DNA of 64,000 bases. Origin: Haloplasma contractile SSD-17B. GTDB taxonomy: Bacteria; Bacillota_I; Bacilli_A; Haloplasmatales; Haloplasmataceae. Positions 47,750 through 58,306 of this stretch are shown here, in pieces. The notes under the pieces are model-generated. The model worked only from the letters and a program-made list of their open reading frames with translations, made no database searches and had not been told where the DNA came from. Each line of letters opens with the position of its first letter. Positions within the stretch are counted from its first letter, which is position 1. Location: NCBI RefSeq assembly GCF_000215935.2, contig NZ_AFNU02000004.1, positions 283,869 to 347,868 on the forward strand. Direction: 5' to 3'. Made by a program: the position numbers and the translations under genes.

Positions 47750-47796
47750 ATTAAATTAGGGTAATATTTTTTAAACAAATAGAAGGGAGCATTAAA

Positions 47797-50700
47797 ATGG
47801 GAAATTTTTCAGAGTATAGTGTAAAAAGACCTATTACTATATTAATGGCAGTACTAATCGTTATAATATTAGGAACGGTATCACTAACTAAATTAAAGAA
47901 AGATTTATTTCCGAGCATTAACTTTCCAGTTGCTGTAGTGTCTACAACATATATGGGAGCAAGTCCAGAAGAAGTAGAGATGAGCGTTACAAAGCCACTT
48001 GAAAATTCTTTAGCTACCGTTAGTAATATAAAAAGTATTGAATCGATTTCACAGGAACATTCTTCGCTTATTATTTTAAAATTCAATCAATCAACAAATA
48101 TGGATTCAGCAATGATTGAGATAAGAGAAAACCTTGATATGGTTACGTCATATTTACCAGATGAAATTGGGAATCCTATGATCATGAAAATGAATCCAGA
48201 AATGTTTCCAATAATGAACTTTTCTTTTGCATTACACAGTAAAGATATTAATGAAACGACAATCTTAATGCAGGATAAAATCTTACCTAGGTTAGAGCGA
48301 ATTCCTGGAGTTGCTACTATAACATTATCTGGTGCCGCAGAAAATAAAGTTCATATTGTTTTAGAGGATGAAGCAATTCATGATCTTAGAAACACTTATG
48401 GTATAGAAGTGTCAAAAGAAATGATATCTGGAATTCTTAAAGGGCAAAACTTTAGTATGCCAGGTGGTTATCTTAATGATGAAGGTACAGACTATTTAGT
48501 GCGTGTAGGAGACCAACTTAAAGACATAGAAGAAATAAAAAACTTACCGATTCTAGTGATGCCACAAAAAACAATCACAATAGATGATATTGCAGATGTT
48601 AAAATGGTAAATGAAGCTGATCAGTCATATTCAAAGGTAAATGGTGAAGATGCCATTACACTAACAATACAAAAACAAAATAATTATGAAACAACTGAAG
48701 TTGTAGAATCAATCAATAGAGAATTAGATAAAATACGCAAAGATTACGAAGGAGTAGAAGTTGTTGTACTACTGGATCAAGCTAAGTATATAAACCAGTC
48801 AATTAGCTCAGTTACACATAATATTTTGATAGGCGGAGCCTTAGCAATTCTGATCTTATTATTATTCCTGCGTGACTTAAAGCCAACCTTTGTTATTGCA
48901 CTTGCTATTCCGATTAGTGTTATGGCGGCATTTAGTATGATTTACTTTGCTGGTATTACATTAAACGTTATATCAATGGGTGGATTAGCGCTAGGAATCG
49001 GAATGCTTGTGGATAACTCAATTGTTGTAATAGAAAATATCTATAGACTTCGAGTAGAAGGAAAACCTGCACGGGAAGCGGCTGTTATTGGTGCTAGACA
49101 AGTAGGAGGAGCAATTACCGCCTCTACATTAACAACCGTATCTGTATTCTTGCCAATCGTGTTTATTGAGGGGTTAACAGCTGAAATATTTAAAGAAATG
49201 GCCTTAACGATTTCATTCTCATTACTTGCTAGTTTAATTATAGCAGTAACATTAGTACCAACTTTGTCAGCAAAAATGCTAAATAAAAATCAACAAGCGA
49301 CTCGTGAACATAACAGTTTAGATTTTGTTAAAAGGATTTATACAAGCATTTTAAAATTTTCATTAAAACATAAAGTGATAATCCTAATAACAAGTATACT
49401 TGTATTTGGTTTAAGTATTTATTTATCAATGCGTGTAGGAACTGAATTTATACCTACAACAGATGAAGGGCAAATCACCGTTAATGTTGAAATGCCAAAG
49501 GGAACAGAGTTTGAAGAGACAGCAGCTACATTAGATGATTTAGTAAATGAACTTATAAAGCTAGAAGATATTGATACAGTCGGAGCAAAAATGGGTGGAG
49601 GATTTTTGAACTTTAATATAGGAGGTTCAAAAGACTCTGGAACGATTAATATTATTTTAAAAGAAGATCGTAAACAAACAACAAACCAGATTTCATCTAT
49701 TATTCGTAATCTCACAGAAAATTATAAGGCTGACATTACTGTTGAAGCAAGCAACTCAAGCATGGGAATGATGGGTGAATCTGGAATCAGTATTTCAGTT
49801 AAAGGTCATGACTTAGAAAAACTTGAAGAAATTGCAACTGATTTAGAGACGTTACTTAAGAATACAGAAGGTACAACAGAAATTGATAATGGAGTGTCTA
49901 AAACATCACCTGAGTTAAAAATTACAGTTAATAAAGAGTCAAGTATCGCAAAGAACTTAACAATTGCTCAGGTGTATATGCGTATTTCTGAAATGCTAAA
50001 AACAGATGACACTGTAAGCGCGATTAGTATAAATGGTCGTGACTACAACATTACTGTGAAAGATGCAGTAAACACTAAAAATAATGTTGATATTGAAGCA
50101 ATTGAGAATTTGCCATTTAAATATACAAATCCAGTGACTCAAATAGAAGAAACAATCTTATTAAAGGAAATTGCAACAATTGAAATAGCAGATGGATTCG
50201 GAACAATTAATCGTATTGATCAAAGTAGAACAATCTCAGTATCCTCTCAAATAGAAGAAGGATATAATATAGGAAAAGTTGGACAAAAAGTTCAGAAGCA
50301 ATTAGATACTTATGATTTACCATCAGGCTATACGCTTGAACTTCAAGGAGAACAACAGCAAATAAACAGTGCGCTTATAGATTTAAGTCTAGCTTTAATA
50401 CTAGCAGTAGTACTAGTCTATATGGTAATGGCTGCACAATTCCAATCACTTGTATTTCCTTTTATTGTTATGTTTACTATACCTCTTGCGTTTACTGGTG
50501 GATCTTTAGGACTTTTTATAACAGGTACGCCAATTAGTGTTGTGTCTGCAATTGGATTTATTATCTTAGCAGGTATAGTTGTAAACAACGGTATCGTTCT
50601 AATAGATTATATTAATCAGTTAAAAGAAGATGGTATGTCTACATATGATGCAATATTTGAAGCAGGTAATACACGTTTACGACCAATCGTAATGACAGCC

Positions 50701-50877
50701 TTAACAACAATTTTAGCATTATCAACAATGGCGATTGGATTTGGTGAAGGGTCAGAGTCATTACAACCAATGGCTATTACAGCAATAGGTGGACTTGTAT
50801 ACTCAACATTATTAACTTTAATAATTGTTCCTGTCATTTATGCAGGACTTGATCGATTCAGAAAAACTAATAGGTGA
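47797..50877 (+). CDS. RND-family efflux transporter (SwrC/AcrB-like)
   Basis: 1026 residues with the usual 12 helices and two large external domains. FSVKRPIT-like opening (SEYSVKRPITILMAVLIV), FPSINFPVAVVSTTYMGASPEEVE, GGLALGIGMLVDNSIVVIENIYR and the C-terminal GIVVNNGIVLIDYINQ are family features. It is expected to expel amphiphilic compounds with proton entry. As in Bacillus SwrC, no membrane fusion or outer membrane partner gene is next to it. A TetR regulator follows after 9 bases. Confidence 0.92.
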   Translation: MGNFSEYSVKRPITILMAVLIVIILGTVSLTKLKKDLFPSINFPVAVVSTTYMGASPEEVEMSVTKPLENSLATVSNIKSIESISQEHSSLIILKFNQSTNMDSAMIEIRENLDMVTSYLPDEIGNPMIMKMNPEMFPIMNFSFALHSKDINETTILMQDKILPRLERIPGVATITLSGAAENKVHIVLEDEAIHDLRNTYGIEVSKEMISGILKGQNFSMPGGYLNDEGTDYLVRVGDQLKDIEEIKNLPILVMPQKTITIDDIADVKMVNEADQSYSKVNGEDAITLTIQKQNNYETTEVVESINRELDKIRKDYEGVEVVVLLDQAKYINQSISSVTHNILIGGALAILILLLFLRDLKPTFVIALAIPISVMAAFSMIYFAGITLNVISMGGLALGIGMLVDNSIVVIENIYRLRVEGKPAREAAVIGARQVGGAITASTLTTVSVFLPIVFIEGLTAEIFKEMALTISFSLLASLIIAVTLVPTLSAKMLNKNQQATREHNSLDFVKRIYTSILKFSLKHKVIILITSILVFGLSIYLSMRVGTEFIPTTDEGQITVNVEMPKGTEFEETAATLDDLVNELIKLEDIDTVGAKMGGGFLNFNIGGSKDSGTINIILKEDRKQTTNQISSIIRNLTENYKADITVEASNSSMGMMGESGISISVKGHDLEKLEEIATDLETLLKNTEGTTEIDNGVSKTSPELKITVNKESSIAKNLTIAQVYMRISEMLKTDDTVSAISINGRDYNITVKDAVNTKNNVDIEAIENLPFKYTNPVTQIEETILLKEIATIEIADGFGTINRIDQSRTISVSSQIEEGYNIGKVGQKVQKQLDTYDLPSGYTLELQGEQQQINSALIDLSLALILAVVLVYMVMAAQFQSLVFPFIVMFTIPLAFTGGSLGLFITGTPISVVSAIGFIILAGIVVNNGIVLIDYINQLKEDGMSTYDAIFEAGNTRLRPIVMTALTTILALSTMAIGFGEGSESLQPMAITAIGGLVYSTLLTLIIVPVIYAGLDRFRKTNR

Positions 50878-50886
50878 TGTATAAAA

Positions 50887-51492
50887 ATGGATGATAAGCG
50901 AATAAAAATACTCAATGCAGTTATTGACATAATAAAAACAGACGGAATAAATTCTGGAATTAAGATGTCAACAATTGCTACAAAAGCAGATATCGGTAAA
51001 GGAACCATCTATGAATACTTTAAAAATAAAGATGCAGTCATTACGGAGACGCTTATTTATTTAATCGATTTAGGTAAACAGAATATTTTGTTTGATACGT
51101 CTAATCTAAGTCTAAACTTTGAAGATACCTTGTCCTATTTTATTGAAAGGTTATTAAAATCAATAACAAGGAATGGAAGTTTATATAACTTATTTGCACA
51201 TCAGAAAATAGGTAATATATTAAATGAGGAAATGAAATTAAAAATTCATCAAAAAATGATTGAGATGAAGCATGAATTCAGGGTGTTGTTTAAAGAAATT
51301 CTTGAATTAGGAATTAAAGAAAATAAAATTCCTACGAACTATGATCAATTTGAGTCAAAGTGTGCTATTACTACACTTCTAACTTGCACTATGGAATTTG
51401 TACAAGAACATCATCCTAGACAATTAGATGAGAACAAAAAGAATATATTTATAACTAAGTTGACTAGTTTAACTATAAAGATGGTTAAATAA
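50887..51492 (+). CDS. TetR-family repressor of the RND exporter
   Basis: 201 residues. The N-terminal helix-turn-helix (KMSTIATKADIGKGTIYEYFKNKDAVI) is classical TetR. The C-terminal ligand domain is divergent. Its place after the exporter and the palindrome in front of the operon suggest autoregulation with release by an exported compound. Confidence 0.9.
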   Translation: MDDKRIKILNAVIDIIKTDGINSGIKMSTIATKADIGKGTIYEYFKNKDAVITETLIYLIDLGKQNILFDTSNLSLNFEDTLSYFIERLLKSITRNGSLYNLFAHQKIGNILNEEMKLKIHQKMIEMKHEFRVLFKEILELGIKENKIPTNYDQFESKCAITTLLTCTMEFVQEHHPRQLDENKKNIFITKLTSLTIKMVK

Positions 51493-51496
51493 AACA

Positions 51497-51541
51497 AAAA
51501 AAGAACACAGACTCCTAGAGAGTAATTGTGTTCTTTTTTTG
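51497..51541 (+). terminator. Terminator of the RND-tetR operon
   Basis: AAAAAAAGAACACA...TGTGTTCTTTTTTT. Confidence 0.92.
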
Positions 51542-51617
51542 TTTAAAGGACTATTATTAATAGTAATCCACAAGGTTGTGTCTTAAATAAGCACACAATC
51601 ATTCATTTACCGTTAGA

Positions 51618-51848
51618 TTAGTCCCACTTAAGGATTTTGTTACCTTCACTATCAGTGAAAGAACCTACGGCAATTAGGATGAAATCAATTAGTACACCGA
51701 TTCCAAATATCCCTAACGTTAGTAACCATAAAATACCCGTCCCAACTTTACCTGCATAAAAGCGGTGAACCCCTAAACCACCTAGGAAAAAACATAATAA
51801 TAAAGCAACTAAACGATTTTTTTCTGATACAGTTTGAACTGAATCCAT
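51618..51848 (-). CDS. TM2-domain membrane protein
   Basis: 76 residues from ATG 51848, after GGAGGAGGA; an earlier ATG (51866) lies in the SD region. KNRLVALLLCFFLGGLGVHRFYAGK and the second helix (GILWLLTLGIFGIGVLIDFI) define the TM2 domain. Role unknown. Confidence 0.88.
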   Translation of the reverse strand: MDSVQTVSEKNRLVALLLCFFLGGLGVHRFYAGKVGTGILWLLTLGIFGIGVLIDFILIAVGSFTDSEGNKILKWD

Positions 51849-51866
51849 AAAAAATTCCTCCTCCAC

Positions 51867-52524
51867 AAATTAAGATCTTATAAATGCTTATGCATAGTGT
51901 TGGTGTAGTATGCATGAAGCATTTAATATAAAAAAATAAGAAAATATCTTGTGTATGACTGAGTAATTAACACAAAGAATACTTCCATGTAAAATTATAC
52001 TACATTACGTATAAAGGGTGTGTCGAAAAATGTAAATAGAACATACAATTATATTAATATTAATTGACTGAATTGTTCAAGGAAAAAAGTAGAGTTACTA
52101 ATATTACGAGTGCTATATTAACTCTATCTCCTATCCGTTAATAGTACCGTAAAGGGATGCATCTTTAAATAACTCTCATAGTATGAGCGCATAAGAAATA
52201 CTCTGAACTTATTAGTGCTCGTTTAAGTCATTTATACTCAATACTATTTTTATATCTAAAATCATATTCAGGATGAGATTCTAATAAAATCCATTTGTAA
52301 TTTTATATTATTTAAAAAAGTAGCGAATAGAATATTCATATTACAAAAATAAATAATAGAGTTTTAGTATAATTATCAATTTATTTTTTATGTTAATTAT
52401 ACGGACATGAAAATCTCACTATAAATCTTCTGTAGTAGTAGGTATCACTGATACGGCTTAAAAATCATATTATTAATCATATTTTTTAATAATCTATTAA
52501 AACTATAGGATATAGGTGATAATT
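51867..52524. other. Long intergenic region before uvsE
   Basis: About 650 AT-rich bases between the divergent TM2 and uvsE genes. No supported ORF, RNA or clear terminator. Confidence 0.4.
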
Positions 52525-53481
52525 ATGAAAGTACGATTTGGTTATGTAGCAATTTCTAAAGAATTAAAAGGCATCACAACTAGTAGTCGTGTTACCTACA
52601 CGCGTTACAATAAGCTTACTAAAAAAGAGAAACATGATAAATTAATAAAAGTTACACGTTCGAATATAGAAGCATTAGAAGCGGTTATTAAACACAATAT
52701 AAAAAAAGACATCCATTTTTACCGGATTAGCTCCGCTTTAATTCCACTGGCGACCCACCCTGATGTGATGTGGAGGTTTGAATCTTATTTCCGTAATGAT
52801 TTCAAAAAAATAGGAAAATTAATAAGAGAACATAAGATGAGAGTAGATATGCACCCAGATCAGTTTAATGTATTAAATAGCATTAAAAATAATGTGGTTG
52901 AAAATACTATTGAGTCCTTAAATTATCACCACCGTGTACTAGACGCTATGGGTCTTCAACATGAAAAGTTAATCTTACATATAGGGGGTGCAACTAACGG
53001 AAAAGATTCTGCAATTTCACGTTTTGTAGACAACTATAACTCATTACCAACCGTTTTAAAGAACCGACTAATCATAGAAAATGATGATAAGGTATATACG
53101 ATAAAGGATGTAATTGACATAAGCAAGCGTGTAAGCCCTAAAATTCCCATCGTATACGATTTTCATCACGACAGGTGCAATAAAGTAACACTAACGAGAG
53201 ACATGATCAGGATAATAGTTGACTCATGGGTGAATTCAGTCGAGCCGATTAAAGTTCATATTTCAACAGGAAGAGAACATGACAATGATCGTAGTCATAG
53301 TGACTACATAAATATTAATGATTTCATAGACTTAGCTAATCTATTTAAACCTTATACGGATCATTTAGATATTATGATAGAGGCAAAGATGAAAGATATG
53401 GCAATGTTCAAACTAATAGATGATATAAAAGAAAACTACCCAGAACTTAAATGGCAAGATACAACAACTCTTATATACTAA
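52525..53481 (+). CDS. uvsE: UV damage endonuclease UvsE
   Basis: 318 residues from ATG 52525 after AGGTGAT. RFGYVAIS, RISSALIPLATHPD, DMHPDQFNVLNS, ILHIGGATNGKD, RLIIENDDKVYT and VYDFHHDRCN are the metal-binding and lesion-recognition motifs of the TIM-barrel UVDE family. It nicks DNA 5' of UV photoproducts, an alternative to excision by UvrABC. Overlap-like spacing with the next gene suggests one transcript. Confidence 0.93.
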   Translation: MKVRFGYVAISKELKGITTSSRVTYTRYNKLTKKEKHDKLIKVTRSNIEALEAVIKHNIKKDIHFYRISSALIPLATHPDVMWRFESYFRNDFKKIGKLIREHKMRVDMHPDQFNVLNSIKNNVVENTIESLNYHHRVLDAMGLQHEKLILHIGGATNGKDSAISRFVDNYNSLPTVLKNRLIIENDDKVYTIKDVIDISKRVSPKIPIVYDFHHDRCNKVTLTRDMIRIIVDSWVNSVEPIKVHISTGREHDNDRSHSDYININDFIDLANLFKPYTDHLDIMIEAKMKDMAMFKLIDDIKENYPELKWQDTTTLIY

Positions 53482-53509
53482 TATAATGCTATCTGAAAGA
53501 GGTGAAGGC

Positions 53510-54445
53510 ATGTTAAACAGGAAACCTAGACTGATTGTTAGTAAATGTTTAGGGGTTGATCACTGTCGATATTCAAACACAATATGCAAATCTAAAATTG
53601 TAGATTTATTTAAAAAGCACATGGAACTAATACCTGTGTGTCCAGAGCAAGAAATAGGGCTACCTACTCCGAGGGAAAGTTTAAGAATAGTGAATAGAGA
53701 AGACAATAAGTTAATACAACCGAAAACCGGTGAAGATTATACGAAGGAAATGCTCGATTTTTCAGAAGCATATTTTAAAAAAAATAATACAATTGATGGA
53801 TTTATATTAAAAGGTCGTTCTCCCTCATGTGGAATAAAGGATGTAAAGGTATATGACGAAGATGGAAATATAGACCGTGGTAAAACGAGTGGTCTGTTTG
53901 CAGGAAAGTGTATGGAACAGTATAAAGGACTCCCATTAGAGGATGAGGGTCGACTAACAAACTATAAAATTAGAGACTTATTTCTAACAAAGCTCTATAC
54001 GGTATCAGAGTTTAATGATATAAAACGAGAAAATAACTTAGAATGGTTGAAATCATTTCATCAAGAACATGAATTATTATTTAAACTTTATAATAAAACT
54101 GCTTATAAGAAAATGAATACCTTATTATTCAATAATGTACCTCAAATATTTTCATTATATGAAGAACAATTACAACGTGTATTTCAAAAACGATTTCGAA
54201 AAGACTCATTTAAAAAGAGTGTACAGAGACTTTTTAAAGAAATGACTCCTGAACTTTCGAGTAAGGAAGTAAGCTTTATAAATGGTGTAATTCAAGACTT
54301 TGATAATGAACTGGTATCAGAGCAAGTGATTGAATATATATTAAAAAATAATCTTTTACGATTTGAAATGAGTCATTATTACACGCAACGTTTATTTAAT
54401 AAATATCCAAAACCTTTATATACACCAACCGATTCAGGGAAGTAA
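53510..54445 (+). CDS. DUF523-DUF1722 protein (YbgA-like)
   Basis: 311 residues from ATG 53510 after GAGGTGA. The DUF523 half (1-150) has VSKCLG, PVCPEQEIGLPTPRE and LKGRSPSCGIKDV, with conserved Cys. The DUF1722 half holds FHQEHELLFKLYN and the C-terminal YYTQRLFNKYPKPL. DUF1722 proteins are often encoded beside photolyases; here the partner is UvsE, again a UV repair context. Biochemical function unknown. Confidence 0.85.
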   Translation: MLNRKPRLIVSKCLGVDHCRYSNTICKSKIVDLFKKHMELIPVCPEQEIGLPTPRESLRIVNREDNKLIQPKTGEDYTKEMLDFSEAYFKKNNTIDGFILKGRSPSCGIKDVKVYDEDGNIDRGKTSGLFAGKCMEQYKGLPLEDEGRLTNYKIRDLFLTKLYTVSEFNDIKRENNLEWLKSFHQEHELLFKLYNKTAYKKMNTLLFNNVPQIFSLYEEQLQRVFQKRFRKDSFKKSVQRLFKEMTPELSSKEVSFINGVIQDFDNELVSEQVIEYILKNNLLRFEMSHYYTQRLFNKYPKPLYTPTDSGK

Positions 54446-54581
54446 AAGCATGTTCCTAACTTATCATATCAATTGATAATTTAAGTATTTTAATATACTA
54501 TAAAAAGAGAAAAATGAATAAATGACTATGTGTGTACAAATGATACCTTTAATAAAAGGATTTATTTCTGGGGTGATAAAA

Positions 54582-55250
54582 ATGATAAACCATAAACTGA
54601 TTAATTGCTTAAATTTTGAACAAAAAAAACTCATCGGAAAACTTACACAGATTAGAGAGGTGGAAAAGGACTCAATTATATTTCTAGAGTATGACCCTGC
54701 CGATTACGTGTATTACATAAAAGAGGGATTAATAAAGGTATATAAAACATCTTTAGAGGGTAGCGAGAAAATCTTTACTATTTATCCAGAGAATTCCTTT
54801 ATTGCTCTTGGAGTGTTATTTAATGAACCGCATGAATACCCTGCATCTGCAGCCGCAATAAGTGACGGCACGGTTTACGCACTGCCTCGTAAAGAGCTTG
54901 AACAGGCAATCATAAATGACCCTAAAGCCTCTAAAGCATGGCTTGGGTTTATGAATAATCGACTTTTAAGAGTACAATCTATGTTAAGTGATGAAATATT
55001 TGCAAGTGGTACCGAGCGATTAAAAAAATTATTACGTTACTTTAAACAGAATACAGAATATAAAGAGGATAACGAATCCTTATCATACAGAATACCAATT
55101 AATAAACAAGATATGGCGGAACTATTAAGTATTAGGAGAGAGACATTAAGTCGAATTCTATCTAGCCTAAAGAAAGAAGGCGTTTGTGTCTTTAAAGGAA
55201 AGAACGTCACAATTGATAACGATTGGCTCTACTCCGATGAAGGAGTTTAA
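54582..55250 (+). CDS. Crp/Fnr-family transcriptional regulator
   Basis: 222 residues from ATG 54582 after GGGTGAT. The cyclic-nucleotide-type sensor domain (about 20-120) is followed by a winged helix (INKQDMAELLSIRRETLSRILSSLKKEGV). The recognition helix RRETLSR keeps the E..SR pattern for TTGAT-type half sites. There is no N-terminal Cys cluster as in Fnr; the single early Cys is Cys9. It is next to hcp, so it may sense nitric oxide or redox state, as known for other Hcp regulators. Confidence 0.88.
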   Translation: MINHKLINCLNFEQKKLIGKLTQIREVEKDSIIFLEYDPADYVYYIKEGLIKVYKTSLEGSEKIFTIYPENSFIALGVLFNEPHEYPASAAAISDGTVYALPRKELEQAIINDPKASKAWLGFMNNRLLRVQSMLSDEIFASGTERLKKLLRYFKQNTEYKEDNESLSYRIPINKQDMAELLSIRRETLSRILSSLKKEGVCVFKGKNVTIDNDWLYSDEGV

Positions 55251-55380
55251 TTATGGTGCTACTCTATTTTCACTAAAACTATGTTAAGATTTTAACGTCA
55301 ACATGTTTTTGAAAATTGATCTCATAATGAACTGAGCACTTTGAATTATAAGATTAAAAATATGTTTTATACAGTAAAGG

Positions 55381-55408
55381 CCTTATCAAAAAATCGGTAA
55401 GGTTTTTT
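55381..55408 (+). terminator. Terminator of the Crp/Fnr regulator gene
   Basis: CCTTATC (55381-55387) pairs with GGTAAGG (55396-55402), followed by six T. Confidence 0.8.
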
Positions 55409-55547
55409 AATTTCTGATCTTTCCTTCAGTTACCTATATAGGCTCTATCAATTATCAAGATTTTAGACCTACCTAATACTATTTTAAACACTACTTATTC
55501 CTATAAATGCCTTCTCCTGTTAAAAAAATAAAAGTTTTCACTAGAAT

Positions 55548-55561
55548 TTGATATATATCAC
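55548..55561 (+). promoter_or_regulatory. Fnr-type box of hcp
   Basis: TTGAT-ATAT-ATCAC, one base from the consensus TTGAT-N4-ATCAA. Its centre is about 41.5 bases before the likely transcription start. Confidence 0.75.
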
Positions 55562-55583
55562 ATAAATGCACCTCGTTATTTAT

Positions 55584-55589
55584 TACAAT
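55584..55589 (+). promoter_or_regulatory. -10 element of hcp
   Basis: TACAAT. No good -35 is present, fitting a promoter that needs the activator bound upstream. Confidence 0.6.
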
Positions 55590-55642
55590 ACGTTATGGAT
55601 GCAGACAAAACAGATTATAAAAAAATAATAGAGGTGATATAA

Positions 55643-57280
55643 ATGAGTATGTTTTGTGATCAATGCCAAGAGGCAGCAAAAAATGTTGGTTGTGAAATTC
55701 AAGGTGTGTGTGGTAAGTCACCTGAATTATCAGCCTTAATGGATACATTTATTTATACATTAAAGGGAATTTCAAAAGTAACGTTACAAGCGAAAGAGTT
55801 AGAAATCGATACGAATGAAGCAGATTTGTTTGTAACAGAAGGATTATTTAAAACAATAACAAATGCGAACTTTGATGACGATGTATTTGAAGCTGAAATT
55901 GTTAAAGCATTTGACCTTCGCGACGAGTTGAAGAGACAGGTAGAAGAAAAAGGTGCTAAAGTGTCAAAAGATGACGCTATAAATTTCCGATTAGAAACAC
56001 GCGAAGATATGATTAAGAAATCAATTAAAGTTGGAATTTTATCTACTAAAGATGAAGATATCCGTTCTTTACGTGGATTAATCGTCTATGGATTGAAAGG
56101 TTTAGCAGCTTATTTATCACACGCTGAAAAATTAGGATATTCTGATAATGAATTATTTATAGACATGCATAAAGCATTAGCAGCTACAAATGAAGACCTA
56201 TCATTAGATGAATACGTTAAGATTACATTTGATGTAGGAAATGCTGGTGTTAAAGGAATGGAGATTCTTGACCGTGCTAACACAACATCATATGGAAACC
56301 CGGAAATGACAAAAGTTAAAACAGGAGTACGTAATAATCCTGCAATCTTAATTTCAGGACATGATTTACACGACATTAAAGAACTACTTGAACAAACAAA
56401 AGGAACTGGTGTAGACGTTTATACACATAGTGAAATGTTACCTGCTCACTATTACCCTGAACTCAAAAAATATGAGCATTTAGTAGGGAACTACGGTAAT
56501 GCATGGCATAAACAGACAACAGAGTTTGTAACATTCAATGGTCCAATTCTATTTACAACAAACTGTATTGTACCTCCTAAAAAATCATATATCGATCGTG
56601 TTTATACAACAGGTAATGTAGGATATCCAGGACTAATTCACGTTCCAGATAGTGAAGATGGTAAAAAAGATTTCTCAGCAATTATTGAACATGCTAAACG
56701 TTGTGATGCTCCAACTGCAATTGAAGACGGAGAAATTATTGGTGGTTTTGCACATAACCAGGTCATGCAATTAGCAGATAAAGTATTAGAGGCAATTAAC
56801 AATGGATCAATTAAAAAATTCGTAGTAATGAGTGGTTGTGACGGGCGTCACAAGACACGTGACTACTACACGGACTTTGCTAATGAATTACCACAAGACT
56901 CAGTAATCTTAACTTCAGGATGTGCGAAATATAAATATAATAAACTAGACTTAGGTGACATAGGTGGAATTCCTCGTGTACTTGATGCAGGACAATGTAA
57001 CGACTCTTACTCACTAGCGGTTATTGCGATGAAATTGCAAGAAGCACTAGGATTAGAAGATATCAACGACTTACCAATCGTATATAACATAGCATGGTAT
57101 GAGCAGAAAGCAATCATCGTATTACTAGCTCTACTTGCTTTAGGTGTTAAAGACATTAAAGTAGGACCTACATTACCAGCCTTCTTATCAGAAAACGTAG
57201 GAAAACTACTAGTTGAACAGTTCGGATTAAGCAGTATAAACGATGTACAAACAGACATGGAAGAATTAATCTTAAACTAA
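55643..57280 (+). CDS. hcp: Hydroxylamine reductase / hybrid cluster protein
   Basis: 545 residues. The N-terminal Cys pattern C-x2-C-x8-C-x5-C (Cys5, 8, 17, 23) matches the short-spaced [4Fe-4S] type of anaerobes rather than the E. coli spacing. Ligands of the hybrid cluster are recognisable in the segments [37 protein letters not shown] and [11 protein letters not shown]. It reduces nitric oxide and/or hydroxylamine in the cytoplasm. GAGGTGAT precedes the ATG. Confidence 0.95.
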   Translation: MSMFCDQCQEAAKNVGCEIQGVCGKSPELSALMDTFIYTLKGISKVTLQAKELEIDTNEADLFVTEGLFKTITNANFDDDVFEAEIVKAFDLRDELKRQVEEKGAKVSKDDAINFRLETREDMIKKSIKVGILSTKDEDIRSLRGLIVYGLKGLAAYLSHAEKLGYSDNELFIDMHKALAATNEDLSLDEYVKITFDVGNAGVKGMEILDRANTTSYGNPEMTKVKTGVRNNPAILISGHDLHDIKELLEQTKGTGVDVYTHSEMLPAHYYPELKKYEHLVGNYGNAWHKQTTEFVTFNGPILFTTNCIVPPKKSYIDRVYTTGNVGYPGLIHVPDSEDGKKDFSAIIEHAKRCDAPTAIEDGEIIGGFAHNQVMQLADKVLEAINNGSIKKFVVMSGCDGRHKTRDYYTDFANELPQDSVILTSGCAKYKYNKLDLGDIGGIPRVLDAGQCNDSYSLAVIAMKLQEALGLEDINDLPIVYNIAWYEQKAIIVLLALLALGVKDIKVGPTLPAFLSENVGKLLVEQFGLSSINDVQTDMEELILN

Positions 57281-57296
57281 TATAGAACTTATAGCT

Positions 57297-57335
57297 AGAT
57301 CATCTCATTAATTAATGGGATGATCTTTATTTTTA
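57297..57335 (+). terminator. Terminator of hcp
   Basis: AGATCATC-T-CATTAATTAATG-G-GATGATCT then TTATTTTTATTT. Confidence 0.85.
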
Positions 57336-57576
57336 TTTAATTGCTATCTAAAAATTACGACTATTTCCCAGAAAATTTGACTATATGAGACACACTAGTT
57401 AATCCGTTTATAATTACTTGACCTTGACAATCGTCAACTCGTTTATAAAGAAAGATAGAATTTGATTGTTAATTTTGTTAAAAATGGCATTATCCTTAAT
57501 TATAACTATACTTTAGAAAAGATAATTAGGTAGCATTAGTCACTGCTAGGTATCAGACTATTGAAGTCCAACTAAA

Positions 57577-57610
57577 AGAGGTTAGTATATTATATTATAC
57601 ACTAACCTCT
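57577..57610 (-). terminator. Terminator of the DUF6512 gene
   Basis: On the minus strand AGAGGTTAGT...ACTAACCTCT followed by TTTT. Confidence 0.75.
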
Positions 57611-57631
57611 ATTAGGAAAATCATTAACTTA

Positions 57632-58150
57632 CTATTTTAAAAATAAGTTTATACCTGATTCAGTAAATAACTTATACACAGGTGGTTCAAATGTATAAGC
57701 AGAGAATGCCATTACAACAATAAATATGAGTATAATTCCGATATAATTAATTCCTTCAAAGAACAGGTTAATACGGATTAATAAATAACTAATGATTTGA
57801 GCTAAGATTATAGCGAATGCAAATATTACAATATCCATAGCTAGACTCTGGTCAATAAACTCAGTGTAGCCATAATATAAGACTACGACTAATGCTGCTG
57901 CTATAATGGACGATACTGCTTTAGCAAACAAAAAGTTCTTATGATCGTGGCCTGCAAATAAATACTCAATGACCGCATAGAATAACATACCATAAAATGC
58001 TAACTTTAGATGTTCCCATACACTTTCATTAACTGGTGAAAATAAAGCCACTAATGAGTTTTGATCTGACCATTCATATGTAAAGTGAAGCAATGTTCCG
58101 ATACCGAAAACTAAGAAAACACCAAGAAACTCCCAACGTTTAATCTTCAT
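57632..58150 (-). CDS. DUF6512-family membrane protein
   Basis: 172 residues with four to five hydrophobic helices. KRWEFLGVFLVFGIGTLLHFTYEWS and LFSPVNESVWEHLKL are the family signatures. Function unknown. GGAGG precedes the ATG. Confidence 0.8.
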   Translation of the reverse strand: MKIKRWEFLGVFLVFGIGTLLHFTYEWSDQNSLVALFSPVNESVWEHLKLAFYGMLFYAVIEYLFAGHDHKNFLFAKAVSSIIAAALVVVLYYGYTEFIDQSLAMDIVIFAFAIILAQIISYLLIRINLFFEGINYIGIILIFIVVMAFSAYTFEPPVYKLFTESGINLFLK

Positions 58151-58306
58151 ACTAAAACTTCCTCCTTATAATATACAAATATACCGGATAAATAGCTTAT
58201 CCTCCTTATAGTATATAGACCTCTATACTAAAATATATGAAATATGACAATAAAACAGATAATTTCATAACAATTTAAATCTATCTTACGCTTTTCTGTA
58301 TTTTGT

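Noticed and set aside
54468..54479. TATCAATTGATA upstream of the Crp/Fnr gene as an autoregulatory Fnr box
   Set aside because: The half sites are in reverse order and without the 4-base spacer, so it does not fit TTGAT-N4-ATCAA.
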